Of a DNA stretch of 53,502 nt, positions 16,547 through 24,720 are shown in pieces. This stretch comes from an uncultured Phycisphaerae bacterium. Its GTDB lineage: Bacteria > Planctomycetota > Phycisphaerae > Sedimentisphaerales > Anaerohalosphaeraceae. Where the stretch lies: positions 1-53,502 of the forward strand of contig CALEDR010000038.1 of assembly GCA_937949545.1 (NCBI GenBank). Direction: 5' to 3'. Below the pieces are notes generated by a model. That model was not told the DNA's origin. It made no database searches and saw only the letters and a list, made by a program, of their open reading frames with translations. Every line of letters begins with the position of its first letter. Within the stretch, counting starts at the first letter, position 1. The position numbers were made by a program, and so were the translations under genes.

Positions 16547-16561
16547 GTTCGGTTTTTGTTC
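16547..16561 (+). promoter_or_regulatory. Candidate LexA box (GTTC-N7-GTTC)
   Basis: GTTC at 16547-16550 and GTTC at 16558-16561 are separated by exactly seven bases, the spacing of the direct-repeat LexA site known from Alphaproteobacteria. A TATAAA at 16586-16591 may be the -10 of the lexA promoter, so binding here would cover the -35 region. This fits autoregulation of the SOS response. Confidence 0.5.
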
Positions 16562-16626
16562 GGGTTTTGAGCCGCTCTTTGCCGATATAAAGCAGACCTG
16601 AACAGATTGGTTAGGAGAAGCAGGAC

Positions 16627-17172
16627 ATGGAAGTCAAACGATTTGATGATTCGCAGATTCCTGTGTGCAAATTCGGTCCGGGCGGCGATTTTGTTGTGGA
16701 ATGGCCCGCTCCCTCCGTCCCGACGGCACCTGAATCAGAGACCGCAGCGAACCCGATTGGGAAGGTTCTGGTGCTGTTGAACCGTCTGCTCGGCTCCCCG
16801 CTGGAGGGCAAGTTGATGGAGGAGTTGGCCGAGGAGGGAAAGCTGTCCGTTTTGCCGCTCCAGACGGCCCTGCAGGAGTCCGGATGCAAAGTTGAGGAGA
16901 CAATTTGCGATGAGCAGAATGGAGATGTCTGCGATTACTCCCCGGCAACTCGACGTGCTTCAAGCGGCGGCGGAGTTTCAGGACAGGCATGGTTATTCGG
17001 CGACGATTGCGGAGTTGTCCGAAAGACTTCACGCAAGCCGGCCCACCGTTCACGAGCATCTGGCGGCCCTCGCCGCCGCCAAACTCATCGTTCGAACCGC
17101 AGCCGGGAAGGCACGCTCTTTACGCTTGACCGAACGGGGTCGGCAGCTTCTTGCTCGAACTCGGCGGCCTGA
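16627..17172 (+). CDS. Hypothetical protein overlapping lexA
   Basis: An open frame of 181 codons preceded by AGGAG and AGGAC. Its first 90 or so residues look protein-like (FGPGGDFVVEWPAP, NPIGKVLVLLNRLL, LMEELAEEGKLSVLPL). The rest, from about 16910 on, lies inside lexA in another frame and has the character of an out-of-frame shadow. Either the gene truly overlaps lexA by about 260 bases, or its natural end has been lost to a frameshift near the lexA start. No domain recognised. It probably shares the lexA promoter, and lexA translation may be coupled to it. Confidence 0.45.
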   Translation: MEVKRFDDSQIPVCKFGPGGDFVVEWPAPSVPTAPESETAANPIGKVLVLLNRLLGSPLEGKLMEELAEEGKLSVLPLQTALQESGCKVEETICDEQNGDVCDYSPATRRASSGGGVSGQAWLFGDDCGVVRKTSRKPAHRSRASGGPRRRQTHRSNRSREGTLFTLDRTGSAASCSNSAA

Positions 17173-17581
17173 AGCGGCGGAAGCCGCATCCCGGGGTTGT
17201 CTGAACGAATCGTCGTCGATTCCTCTGGCAGGGACGGTCTGCGCCGGATACGGGATTGAACCGAGCGAACAGAATGACCGTCTGAGCTTGAAGGAATTGT
17301 TCGGCAGAACAGAGGACCTGTTTGCCCTGCGTGTGAAGGGGTCGAGTATGGTCAATGCCGGCATTCAGGACGGAGATTATGTGATTTGCCGCCGGCAGTC
17401 TGTTGCAGAAAACGGTCAGGTGGTTGCGGCCCTGGTTGACGGCGAACGGGCAGTCCTGAAACGTTTTTTTCTCGAGCCCTCTGCGGTGCGGCTGAAGGCG
17501 GAAAACGATGCCTTTGAACCGATTTATTCGAGAGACTGCCGCATCGAAGGGGTCGTGGTCGGGGTGATTCACCGCCTGTAA
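16910..17581 (+). CDS. lexA: LexA repressor
   Basis: SOS-response repressor that cleaves itself when RecA filaments form. The protein has 223 residues, near the family norm. N-terminal winged helix-turn-helix: ITPRQLDVLQAAAEF..YSATIAELSERLHASRPTVHEHL. Cleavage site Ala112-Gly113 in TVCAGYG. The catalytic dyad is Ser146 in KGSSMVNAG and Lys184 in ERAVLKRFF, inside an S24 peptidase domain. ATG 16910 was chosen for AGGAGA 9 bases upstream; a TTG at 16892 would add 6 residues. A GTTC-N7-GTTC box about 350 bases upstream is the likely operator. It is followed by mfd, another DNA-repair gene. Confidence 0.95.
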   Translation: MSRMEMSAITPRQLDVLQAAAEFQDRHGYSATIAELSERLHASRPTVHEHLAALAAAKLIVRTAAGKARSLRLTERGRQLLARTRRPEAAEAASRGCLNESSSIPLAGTVCAGYGIEPSEQNDRLSLKELFGRTEDLFALRVKGSSMVNAGIQDGDYVICRRQSVAENGQVVAALVDGERAVLKRFFLEPSAVRLKAENDAFEPIYSRDCRIEGVVVGVIHRL

Positions 17582-17698
17582 AGCAGATCGCTTTCAGTAG
17601 AACATCGCCGGATTCCGACGTATATTTTTTTCAGAGGGATTGTGGTGTTGATGACTGCCTGAATGAGAGGCGGCTTTTGTTCCGGCACTCATCAATCG

Positions 17699-20600
17699 AT
17701 GGACTTAGGCAAAGACAAGACGGTTCAGCAGCTGCTTGAGCGGTTGCGTGGCAGAAACCCATCTGACCCCCCGATCGCGGTCGAGGGGACGTGGGGTTCT
17801 TTTGCGCGCCTTCTGGCCGCCTATGTTCATCAGGGACTTCAGCGGCCTGTCCTGTTTGTCAGCGCCCATATCGACGATGCGGATGATGCAGGAGATGATC
17901 TGGAGGTATTCAGCGGTCGAGCGGCGGAGACCCTGCCGGTTTGGGAAAGTCCGCAGGCGGCTTTGGATGCAGCAGATGAAATCGGTTCTCAGCGGGTTCG
18001 CATAGCCCTGAATCTGGCCCGGCGGCAGCGCAGCGGTTCGACTTGTCCGTTTCTGATGAGTGCCTCCATTCAGGCGCTGATGCAGCCGGTTCCCTCTGCA
18101 GACAGTCTCCTCGGAGGCGGCCTGACACTTCAGATGGGCGGGCAATATGACATTGAAAAACTGGCTGCAAAACTGCTCGAGTGGGGATTTGAACCGGTTG
18201 AGCAGGTGGATATCCCCGGCCAGTTTGCCCGCCGCGGCGGGATTCTGGATATTTACGCCTCGGCAGCCGTTAGCGAGCAGTCGCAGGAGGCCTCGGCGGC
18301 AGAGCCGATTCGAATCGAATTCTTCGGCGATGAAATCGAAAGCATCCGCACGATTGATTTGGATACCCAGCGGTCCGGACGCTCCCTGAAATGGGTTCAG
18401 ATTGTCAATCCACCCGCTCAGCAGGTCTTTGAACAGTCGGAACTCTTCCTCAATCTTCTTCCGGAGGAGACGATCGTTTTCCTTGAAGAACCGCTGGAGC
18501 TGGCGGAGGTAGCGGAGGTGTTTTTGTCTCGTCTGGAAGACCTGCGGGGATTCTGCCGCTGGGAGTCGATTTATCAGGCCGTCCGCCGGTTTTCGTCTGT
18601 GGAAATCAGCCGTTTCGGAGGCGGGACGGAGGCCTTGCGGCTGGATGTCGGCAGCATTCAGGAGCTGGAGCATCGGCAGGCGGGAACCTGGAAAGACCAT
18701 AAACAGGCCTTGGCGGCGCTGCTGGAGAAAGCCCGGGACTATGAGGTGTTTTTGTACTGTGAGAATCATGCGGAGATTCAGCGGACGAAGGAGATTCTTC
18801 AGGAAGAAGGCCGGACTATTCCTTCGTCTTTTCATCTGGAGCTGGGGACGGTTCATCAGGGCTTCTGCATCCGTTCGCTGAAGGTGATTGTCGTATCACA
18901 TCATGAACTGTTCGGCCGCTCCCTGATGCGCAGACGCGTCCGGGCGATTCGCATGGCTTCGCCTGTGGACAGTCTGCTGGATTTGACCAAAGGCGATATT
19001 GTCGTGCATGTGTCCTACGGCATCGGCAAGTATGTGGGGATGGAGTCGATTCCGATGCACGGGCAGATGCAGGAGTATCTGACGCTCGAGTATGCCGACA
19101 AGGTGAAGATTCATGTGCCGGTTTCGCAGATTCATCTGGTGCACAAATTCGTCGGGACGATGCCTACGCGTCCGCCCCTGTCCAAAATCGGCACCAAGAA
19201 GTGGGAGCAGCAGAAACAGCGCGTGGCCCAGCATGTTCAGGAGCTGGCGGAGGAGCTGCTTGAGATTCAGGCCAAGCGCCAGCAGATGGGCGGGTTTGCC
19301 TTCGGGCCCGATACGCACTGGCAGAAGGAGTTCGAGGAGGCGTTTGCCTATGAAGAGACGCCGGACCAGCTGAAGGCGGCGGAGGAAATCAAGCGGGATA
19401 TGGAAGCACCGGTGCCGATGGACCGCCTGCTGTGCGGCGATGTCGGCTACGGCAAGACGGAACTGGCGATGCGGGCGGCCTTTAAGGCGGTTTGTGCGGG
19501 CAAGCAGGTGGCAGTGCTGGTGCCGACGACGGTGCTGTCGGTCCAGCACGGCCGGACGTTTGCCGAACGGTTTGCGGATTTTCCCGTCAGCATCGCGGTG
19601 CTGAATCGGTTTACCCCGCCGGCACAGGTTCGGCAGATTCTCTTGGATGCTCGGCAGGGACGGCTGGATATTCTGATTGGAACGCATCGGCTCCTGTCGG
19701 ATGATGTAGGGTTTCACGATTTAGGACTGCTGATTATTGATGAAGAGCAGCGGTTCGGCGTCGAGCACAAAGAGCGGCTGAAGCGGTTTCGGGTGAATGT
19801 GGACATTCTGACGCTGACGGCCACGCCGATTCCCCGCACGCTGCATATGTCTCTGCTGGGTCTGCGGGATATCAGCTCACTGGCGACGCCGCCGCTGGAT
19901 CGGCGCAGCGTGGTCACGCATGTGTGCCGCTTTGACCCGGAAACCATTCGCAAAGCAATTCTGTTTGAAATCGCGCGGGACGGTCAGGTTTTTTATCTGT
20001 ACAACCGGGTGCAGACGATTGACCAGGAGGCGGCGCGGGTACGGGCCATTCTGAATGACCCGAAGATAACCGTGGATATTGTGCACGGGCAGATGTCCAA
20101 GCATCATCTGGAAGATGCGATGATTCGGTTTGTGACCGGTCAGATTCAGGTGCTGGTGTGCTCAACGATTATTGAAGCCGGGCTGGACATTCCGAATGCC
20201 AACACGCTGATTGTCCGGGATGCGGACCGTTTCGGTCTGGCGCAGCTGCATCAGCTGCGGGGACGGGTCGGACGCTACAAACACCGGGCATATGCCTATC
20301 TGCTCTTGCCGGAAAACCGTCCGGTCAGCCCGCTGGCGGCCCGGCGGCTGAAGGCCATTGAGGATTTTTCGCAGCTGGGGGCCGGTTTTCGGATTGCTCT
20401 GCGGGATTTGGAGATACGAGGGGCGGGTAATCTGCTCGGGCCGGAGCAGTCCGGACATATTCATACGGTCGGCTATGAGATGTACTGCCGACTGCTGGCG
20501 GATGCGGTGCGGCGGCTCAAGAACGAGCCGCTGGTTCAGCCGCCGGAGACGGTAATTGATTTGGGTTTTGCACCGGTGATTCCGAAATCGTATATTGCTT

Positions 20601-20968
20601 CCGACCGACAGCGGATGGAGGTCTATCGTCGGCTCGGTCAGGCGTGTACGCCGCAGGATATCGAACGGCTTCGAGAGGAACTGCGGGATATTTTCGGGCC
20701 GATTCCTCCGAAGGTTCAGCAGGTGCTTCAGGCGGCGGAGATTCGCATCCTGGCGCAGCGGCATGGGCTCAAAAGCATTCTGCTGCAGGAATCGGATTTG
20801 ATTTTTCGTTTTTCCGAGGATGCCAAACCGGAGGATTTGTTCGCCCGGTTTCCCGGACGGGTGACTGTTACAGATCCCAGAACGGTCTATGTACGTCTGG
20901 AGAAAAAGGTTCTGGAGCCGCCGACCTTGATCGCCATTCTTCGAAACCTGCTTAAAAGAGGGGGATGA
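17699..20968 (+). CDS. mfd: Transcription-repair coupling factor
   Basis: ATP-driven translocase that removes RNA polymerase stalled at DNA damage and recruits UvrA. About 1089 residues, typical size. The N-terminal UvrB-homology part includes YDIEKLAAKLLEWGFEP and RRGGILDIYA. The polymerase-binding domain starts at GDIVVHVSYGIGKYVGM (about residue 432). The helicase core follows with Walker A CGDVGYGKTELAMRAAF (about 579), DEEQRFGVEHKE (about 680), TATPIPRTLHMSL and QLRGRVGRYKHRAYAY. The C-terminal TRCF domain includes DLGFAPVIPKSYI. The start is uncertain: ATG 17699 and ATG 17663 both lack a good ribosome site. It sits about 120 bases after lexA. Confidence 0.95.
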   Translation: MDLGKDKTVQQLLERLRGRNPSDPPIAVEGTWGSFARLLAAYVHQGLQRPVLFVSAHIDDADDAGDDLEVFSGRAAETLPVWESPQAALDAADEIGSQRVRIALNLARRQRSGSTCPFLMSASIQALMQPVPSADSLLGGGLTLQMGGQYDIEKLAAKLLEWGFEPVEQVDIPGQFARRGGILDIYASAAVSEQSQEASAAEPIRIEFFGDEIESIRTIDLDTQRSGRSLKWVQIVNPPAQQVFEQSELFLNLLPEETIVFLEEPLELAEVAEVFLSRLEDLRGFCRWESIYQAVRRFSSVEISRFGGGTEALRLDVGSIQELEHRQAGTWKDHKQALAALLEKARDYEVFLYCENHAEIQRTKEILQEEGRTIPSSFHLELGTVHQGFCIRSLKVIVVSHHELFGRSLMRRRVRAIRMASPVDSLLDLTKGDIVVHVSYGIGKYVGMESIPMHGQMQEYLTLEYADKVKIHVPVSQIHLVHKFVGTMPTRPPLSKIGTKKWEQQKQRVAQHVQELAEELLEIQAKRQQMGGFAFGPDTHWQKEFEEAFAYEETPDQLKAAEEIKRDMEAPVPMDRLLCGDVGYGKTELAMRAAFKAVCAGKQVAVLVPTTVLSVQHGRTFAERFADFPVSIAVLNRFTPPAQVRQILLDARQGRLDILIGTHRLLSDDVGFHDLGLLIIDEEQRFGVEHKERLKRFRVNVDILTLTATPIPRTLHMSLLGLRDISSLATPPLDRRSVVTHVCRFDPETIRKAILFEIARDGQVFYLYNRVQTIDQEAARVRAILNDPKITVDIVHGQMSKHHLEDAMIRFVTGQIQVLVCSTIIEAGLDIPNANTLIVRDADRFGLAQLHQLRGRVGRYKHRAYAYLLLPENRPVSPLAARRLKAIEDFSQLGAGFRIALRDLEIRGAGNLLGPEQSGHIHTVGYEMYCRLLADAVRRLKNEPLVQPPETVIDLGFAPVIPKSYIASDRQRMEVYRRLGQACTPQDIERLREELRDIFGPIPPKVQQVLQAAEIRILAQRHGLKSILLQESDLIFRFSEDAKPEDLFARFPGRVTVTDPRTVYVRLEKKVLEPPTLIAILRNLLKRGG

Positions 20969-20977
20969 CTGCCTCAT

Positions 20978-22531
20978 CTATTTTGGCAAAGACAATACCG
21001 CGTTCAGTTCTGAGCCGTCCATGGCGGGGTTTGCCGTTGTCTGCTGAATTTGACGCTGAAGATTTTTGAAAATCTTGCGGAAGTGATATCCGTAAATGGA
21101 AAATCGAACTGCCATCTGGAGATAATAAGGATTTTGCAGGGACCAGAGGAGCAGTTTCCAGTAATATGTTCGTCCGCGGCTTAGGACCCCAATGTGCCAG
21201 AGGGATTTCAAGAAGGCACGGAGATCGCTTAGGTTTGGACGGAACTTTTTTGAGGGGGGCAGGCGATAATTTTCCAGAAAACTTTTGATGCGCTGGCAGT
21301 AGTGGTGCTGAGAATAAATGGTTTGGAGCACTTTTTGATATCCGCGTATCAGATTGTCTTCGCCCATTTTCGGGATAAAGTTGATTGTGCAGTCGGTGTT
21401 GTCGCCGGTTGATGCTTTCAAAAGTCGCTGCTCTTTCATCAGACGCTGAAACAGTTTGGTGCCCCGCGGGGCATTCAGCAGGCCGACCATGGCTGTCACA
21501 ATGCTGCTGTGCTGAATGAATTGAATGACTGTATCGAAAATGGAGGGGTCGTCGTGATCAAATCCGAGAATAAAACCACCCTGCACCTGCAGGCCGAATC
21601 GCTGGATTTTCTGTACGCAGGCCAAGAGGTCTCGGCCGCGATTCTGCAGCTTGCTGCATTCAGTCAAACTGGCTTGGTTGGGGGTTTCGATGCCAATAAA
21701 AACGCAGTCAAACCCGGCTTTGACCATCAAATTCATCAGTTCTTCGTCATCAGCCAGGTCTATGGAAGCCTGGGTATTGAATGTAAACGGGTAGCGTTTG
21801 GCCTCCATCCATTGAATGATGGCCGGCAGCAGCTGGGTTTTGACCCTCTTTTTGTTGCCGATAAAATTGTCGTCGATGAAGAAGACTTCCCGCCGCCAGC
21901 CGGTGGCATAGATATGGTCCAGTTCGGCCAAAATTTGATCGATAGACTTGGTTCGAATCTGGTGGCCGAACAGGGTTGTCACGTCGCAGAAGTCGCAGTC
22001 AAAGGGGCAGCCCCGAGAATACTGGATTCCCATGGCGCCGTATTTTTTCATTTTGACCAGATCCCATCGCGGCAGCGGGGTGCTTTGCAGGTCTGCCCTG
22101 TTGTGCGTGGTATAGATTTTTCGCGGGGTTCCATTCTGCAGATCTTCCAGAAACATCGGCAGGGTAATTTCACCTTCTTTGAGGACCAGATGGTCCACGT
22201 GGGTATATAATTCGGGAAGACTTGTGAACAAGGGGCCGCCGGCGATTACCTTTTTCCCTTGCTGCTGACAGCGAGCGATAATCTGATCGGCGGATTTTTT
22301 CTGAATGAACATGGCCGTCAAAAAGACCAGGTCTGCCCATTGAATATCCCGGTCCCGCAGGGGTGAGACGGCCGTATCCACAAGCCGTACTGACCAGTCT
22401 TTGGGCAAAAGGGAGGCAATGGTAAGAAGTCCCATTGGGGGCAGAATTGCTTTTTTGGAGACAAATTTGAGTGCGTTTTTCAGACTCCAGAACGTGTCCG
22501 GCACTTGCGGGTTTACAAGTAAAACATTCAT
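20978..22531 (-). CDS. B12-binding radical SAM protein (DUF4070 type)
   Basis: A 517-residue protein with an N-terminal cobalamin-binding-like domain (MNVLLVNPQVPDTFW, PPMGLLTIASLLP, VIAGGPLFTS). A radical SAM core follows with the iron-sulfur motif CPFDCDFC in YSRGCPFDCDFCDVTT. VFFIDDNFIGNKKRVKTQLL and QGGFILGFDHDD are typical of the B12-radical SAM group with a C-terminal DUF4070 region, the group that includes the hopanoid methylase HpnP. A methyltransferase or related role is therefore possible, but the substrate is not readable from sequence. AAGGA lies just upstream of the ATG. It converges on mfd. Confidence 0.88.
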   Translation of the reverse strand: MNVLLVNPQVPDTFWSLKNALKFVSKKAILPPMGLLTIASLLPKDWSVRLVDTAVSPLRDRDIQWADLVFLTAMFIQKKSADQIIARCQQQGKKVIAGGPLFTSLPELYTHVDHLVLKEGEITLPMFLEDLQNGTPRKIYTTHNRADLQSTPLPRWDLVKMKKYGAMGIQYSRGCPFDCDFCDVTTLFGHQIRTKSIDQILAELDHIYATGWRREVFFIDDNFIGNKKRVKTQLLPAIIQWMEAKRYPFTFNTQASIDLADDEELMNLMVKAGFDCVFIGIETPNQASLTECSKLQNRGRDLLACVQKIQRFGLQVQGGFILGFDHDDPSIFDTVIQFIQHSSIVTAMVGLLNAPRGTKLFQRLMKEQRLLKASTGDNTDCTINFIPKMGEDNLIRGYQKVLQTIYSQHHYCQRIKSFLENYRLPPSKKFRPNLSDLRAFLKSLWHIGVLSRGRTYYWKLLLWSLQNPYYLQMAVRFSIYGYHFRKIFKNLQRQIQQTTANPAMDGSELNAVLSLPK

Positions 22532-22785
22532 AATTCCTTTTCCTTTCCGATCCGAAATATGGCGGATCTTCAGCCAAGTGCGGGTGGGCGCATCGTGAAG
22601 AAGACGAAAAATGGAGCGCTTACATCAGGAGAAAAACTGAATTGAACCGGTGATCTGCCACAACGACAATTTCTAAGACCGGATCAATATGTTTCCACTT
22701 CTTTGTCTCAATTGTTCAAAGCGTGCCGAGCCGTATTGACCCCATTGTTTTTCAATTTTTAATTTTAAGCCGACCGGAATCTATA

Positions 22786-22822
22786 CCGGACGAATACACG
22801 ATAAATTATACTCCGGACGAAT
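22786..22822. repeat. Direct repeat CCGGACGAAT in a divergent promoter region
   Basis: CCGGACGAAT at 22786-22795 and 22813-22822, a period of 27 bases, within the 430-base gap between the radical SAM gene and the Nudix gene. It might be a regulator-binding pair. Elsewhere in the gap only A/T-rich DNA and an AAGAGAA-TTTTTCTCTT palindrome (about 22861-22877) are seen. Confidence 0.45.
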
Positions 22823-22902
22823 TGGATTGGGCAGGAAATTTTTCAAAAACAATTTAATTAAAGAGAATTTTTCTCTTGTTTGTGGCCGCCTTGCACTCCC
22901 AA

Positions 22903-22931
22903 TTGACATTGGGAGAGGATTTGGCTACACT
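22903..22931 (+). promoter_or_regulatory. Predicted promoter of the Nudix gene
   Basis: TTGACA (22903-22908), 17 bases, TACACT (22926-22931). The predicted start near 22938 leaves a short leader before the gene at 22966. Confidence 0.65.
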
Positions 22932-22965
22932 CCGGCTCCAATAAGATCGAATGGGAGTTTTTCAA

Positions 22966-23583
22966 ATGGTGCAGGATGAACGGGTTTTGGTAGTCGAACG
23001 AAAATTGTTAGAAAGTGCAGGAATGTTTCAGGGAGTCATGCCGGACGCATCGCGATACCTTCCGATTTTTTTTGCGCCGGGTGCCGGACGCTACATGCTT
23101 CGTGTGGAAGCGGAAAAAGATCCGTCCTTTAAGCAGATGATTCCTTACGTACTTATGTGTTCCGGCGACCAATACCTGACTTATGTGCGGGGCAAGCGGG
23201 CAGGTGAAACACGTCTGGTTGAGAAACGCTCCATCGGCATCGGCGGACATATCAATCCGGCCGATGATATGGAGTTGTTTTCGCCGTATGATACTTATTT
23301 AAATGCGGTGCACCGGGAGGTGGCGGAAGAGGTGAATGTGGAATCACCGTATAAGGAGACAATCATCGGTTTGCTGAATGATGACTCCAACGAAGTCGGC
23401 CGTGTTCATCTTGGGATTGTGCACTTATGGGACTTGGAGAAGCCGGCGGTCAGTCGCCGGGAGCAGATGATTACACAACTGGAATTTTTGCCGCTGGAGG
23501 AACTTCTCCGTCGACGGGACAGCATGGAAACCTGGTCGCAGCTGTGCCTGGATTATCTGTTGGCGGGTTTACAGAAAGGTTGA
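22966..23583 (+). CDS. Nudix-domain protein
   Basis: A 205-residue protein with a Nudix box in modified form: GIGGHINPAD.., a short insertion, then AVHREVAEEVNVE, which carries the REXXEE metal-binding core. Nudix enzymes hydrolyse nucleoside diphosphates linked to another group; the substrate here is not evident, and the insert in the box makes it atypical. Start chosen at ATG 22966 because GGGAG lies 8 bases upstream, while ATG 22951 would leave almost no leader after the promoter. It is followed closely by the exported redoxin-like gene. Confidence 0.75.
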   Translation: MVQDERVLVVERKLLESAGMFQGVMPDASRYLPIFFAPGAGRYMLRVEAEKDPSFKQMIPYVLMCSGDQYLTYVRGKRAGETRLVEKRSIGIGGHINPADDMELFSPYDTYLNAVHREVAEEVNVESPYKETIIGLLNDDSNEVGRVHLGIVHLWDLEKPAVSRREQMITQLEFLPLEELLRRRDSMETWSQLCLDYLLAGLQKG

Positions 23584-23605
23584 GGTGATCCGGATTCGGA
23601 GAGTT

Positions 23606-24697
23606 ATGAAGAGACATTGGATAAAGATCCTGGTGTTTGGGCTCTCGTTTTTTTATCGTCAGACCATTTGTTTGGCAGAGGAGAAGGATTATATTCCGCC
23701 GGCCTTGACGCCGCTGCCGTATCTCATCCGCGACCCGGCTGTCCGCAAAGAGCTGAAACTGACGGCTGAGCAGACCGGCCGTTTGGAAGCGCTTTGCAGC
23801 CGCATGGACCCGCACTTGTTCGTTCTTCGGGACCAGCCGCCCAATCCGACGGAGCCGGAGATGATTGAGCATGTCCGCGCCGTGGTGGAACTGATGAAGG
23901 AGACGGATGACATTCTCCAGCCCCCTCAGCGGCTTCGCCTGCAGGAGCTGGGGTTTCAGTTTGAGGGAGTTTATGCGATGTTCCGCCCGGCGCCGTCGGC
24001 CTATTTACAACTGACCAAAGATCAGAAAAATCGGATGCAGGTTCTCCATCGTCAGTTTTTGCGCAATCAGGAGCAGCTGCGGACCCGTCTGGAGGAAAGC
24101 GGGCGGCAGAACGAACTGCAGGAACAGATGGAACAGCTGCGGATTCGGTTTATGAATCAGTTTCTGCGGGTTCTCTCCGAAGGGCAGGTGGTGATTTGGA
24201 ATGAGATGCTTGGGGAACCGTTTGATTTTTCTCAGACGCAGCCGCTTTCATTCCAGGCCCCGGAACTGGAGGGACTGACCGGTTGGATGAACAGCAAGCC
24301 CCTGACATTTCGGCAGCTGAGCGGGCGTGCGGTGCTGGTGATTTTCTGTTCGCCTGAGCAAGCTTCCGCGGAGGATGTGGCGGCTTACAAGCTCTGGGCC
24401 AGGCAGTACAATCCTCAGGAAGTGGCACTGATTGGGATTTTGGTCCCGCCGCTGCAGGCTCAAAAGAACGGAATAGAACCGGCCTCCTGGGTCCAGAAAG
24501 AAGGGTTGATGTTTCCCGTGGCGCAGGATGCCAAACGGCTGGCGGTCCGGGCATGGGCCAATCCGGTGGTGCCGGGTCTTTATTTGGTTGATAAAAAAGG
24601 ACGGGTGCGCTGGTGGTGGTACGGTCCGCTGCGGCAGAACAATCTCTCGGGCGACAAGTGGGTCGAAGAGCGCATCGAGATTCTTCGTTCGGAATGA
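23606..24697 (+). CDS. Exported protein with redoxin-like C-terminal domain
   Basis: A 363-residue protein with an N-terminal signal sequence (MKRHWIKILVFGLSFF, then ICLAEEK). The middle (about 40-200) is helical and charged, with repeats such as ELKLTAEQTGRLEALCSRM and QLTKDQKNRMQVLHRQF, reminiscent of Spy/LTXXQ-like helices. The C-terminal part (about 215-360) has the thioredoxin-fold look of AhpC/TSA redoxins: LSGRAVLVIFCSPEQASAEDV and VPGLYLVDKKGRVRWWWYGPL. No CxxC active site is present, so redox activity is doubtful. GGAG precedes ATG 23606; a GTG at 23585, right after the Nudix stop, is an alternative start. Confidence 0.65.
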   Translation: MKRHWIKILVFGLSFFYRQTICLAEEKDYIPPALTPLPYLIRDPAVRKELKLTAEQTGRLEALCSRMDPHLFVLRDQPPNPTEPEMIEHVRAVVELMKETDDILQPPQRLRLQELGFQFEGVYAMFRPAPSAYLQLTKDQKNRMQVLHRQFLRNQEQLRTRLEESGRQNELQEQMEQLRIRFMNQFLRVLSEGQVVIWNEMLGEPFDFSQTQPLSFQAPELEGLTGWMNSKPLTFRQLSGRAVLVIFCSPEQASAEDVAAYKLWARQYNPQEVALIGILVPPLQAQKNGIEPASWVQKEGLMFPVAQDAKRLAVRAWANPVVPGLYLVDKKGRVRWWWYGPLRQNNLSGDKWVEERIEILRSE

Positions 24698-24720
24698 CCG
24701 TCGCTTTCCGTCGTTTTGGT

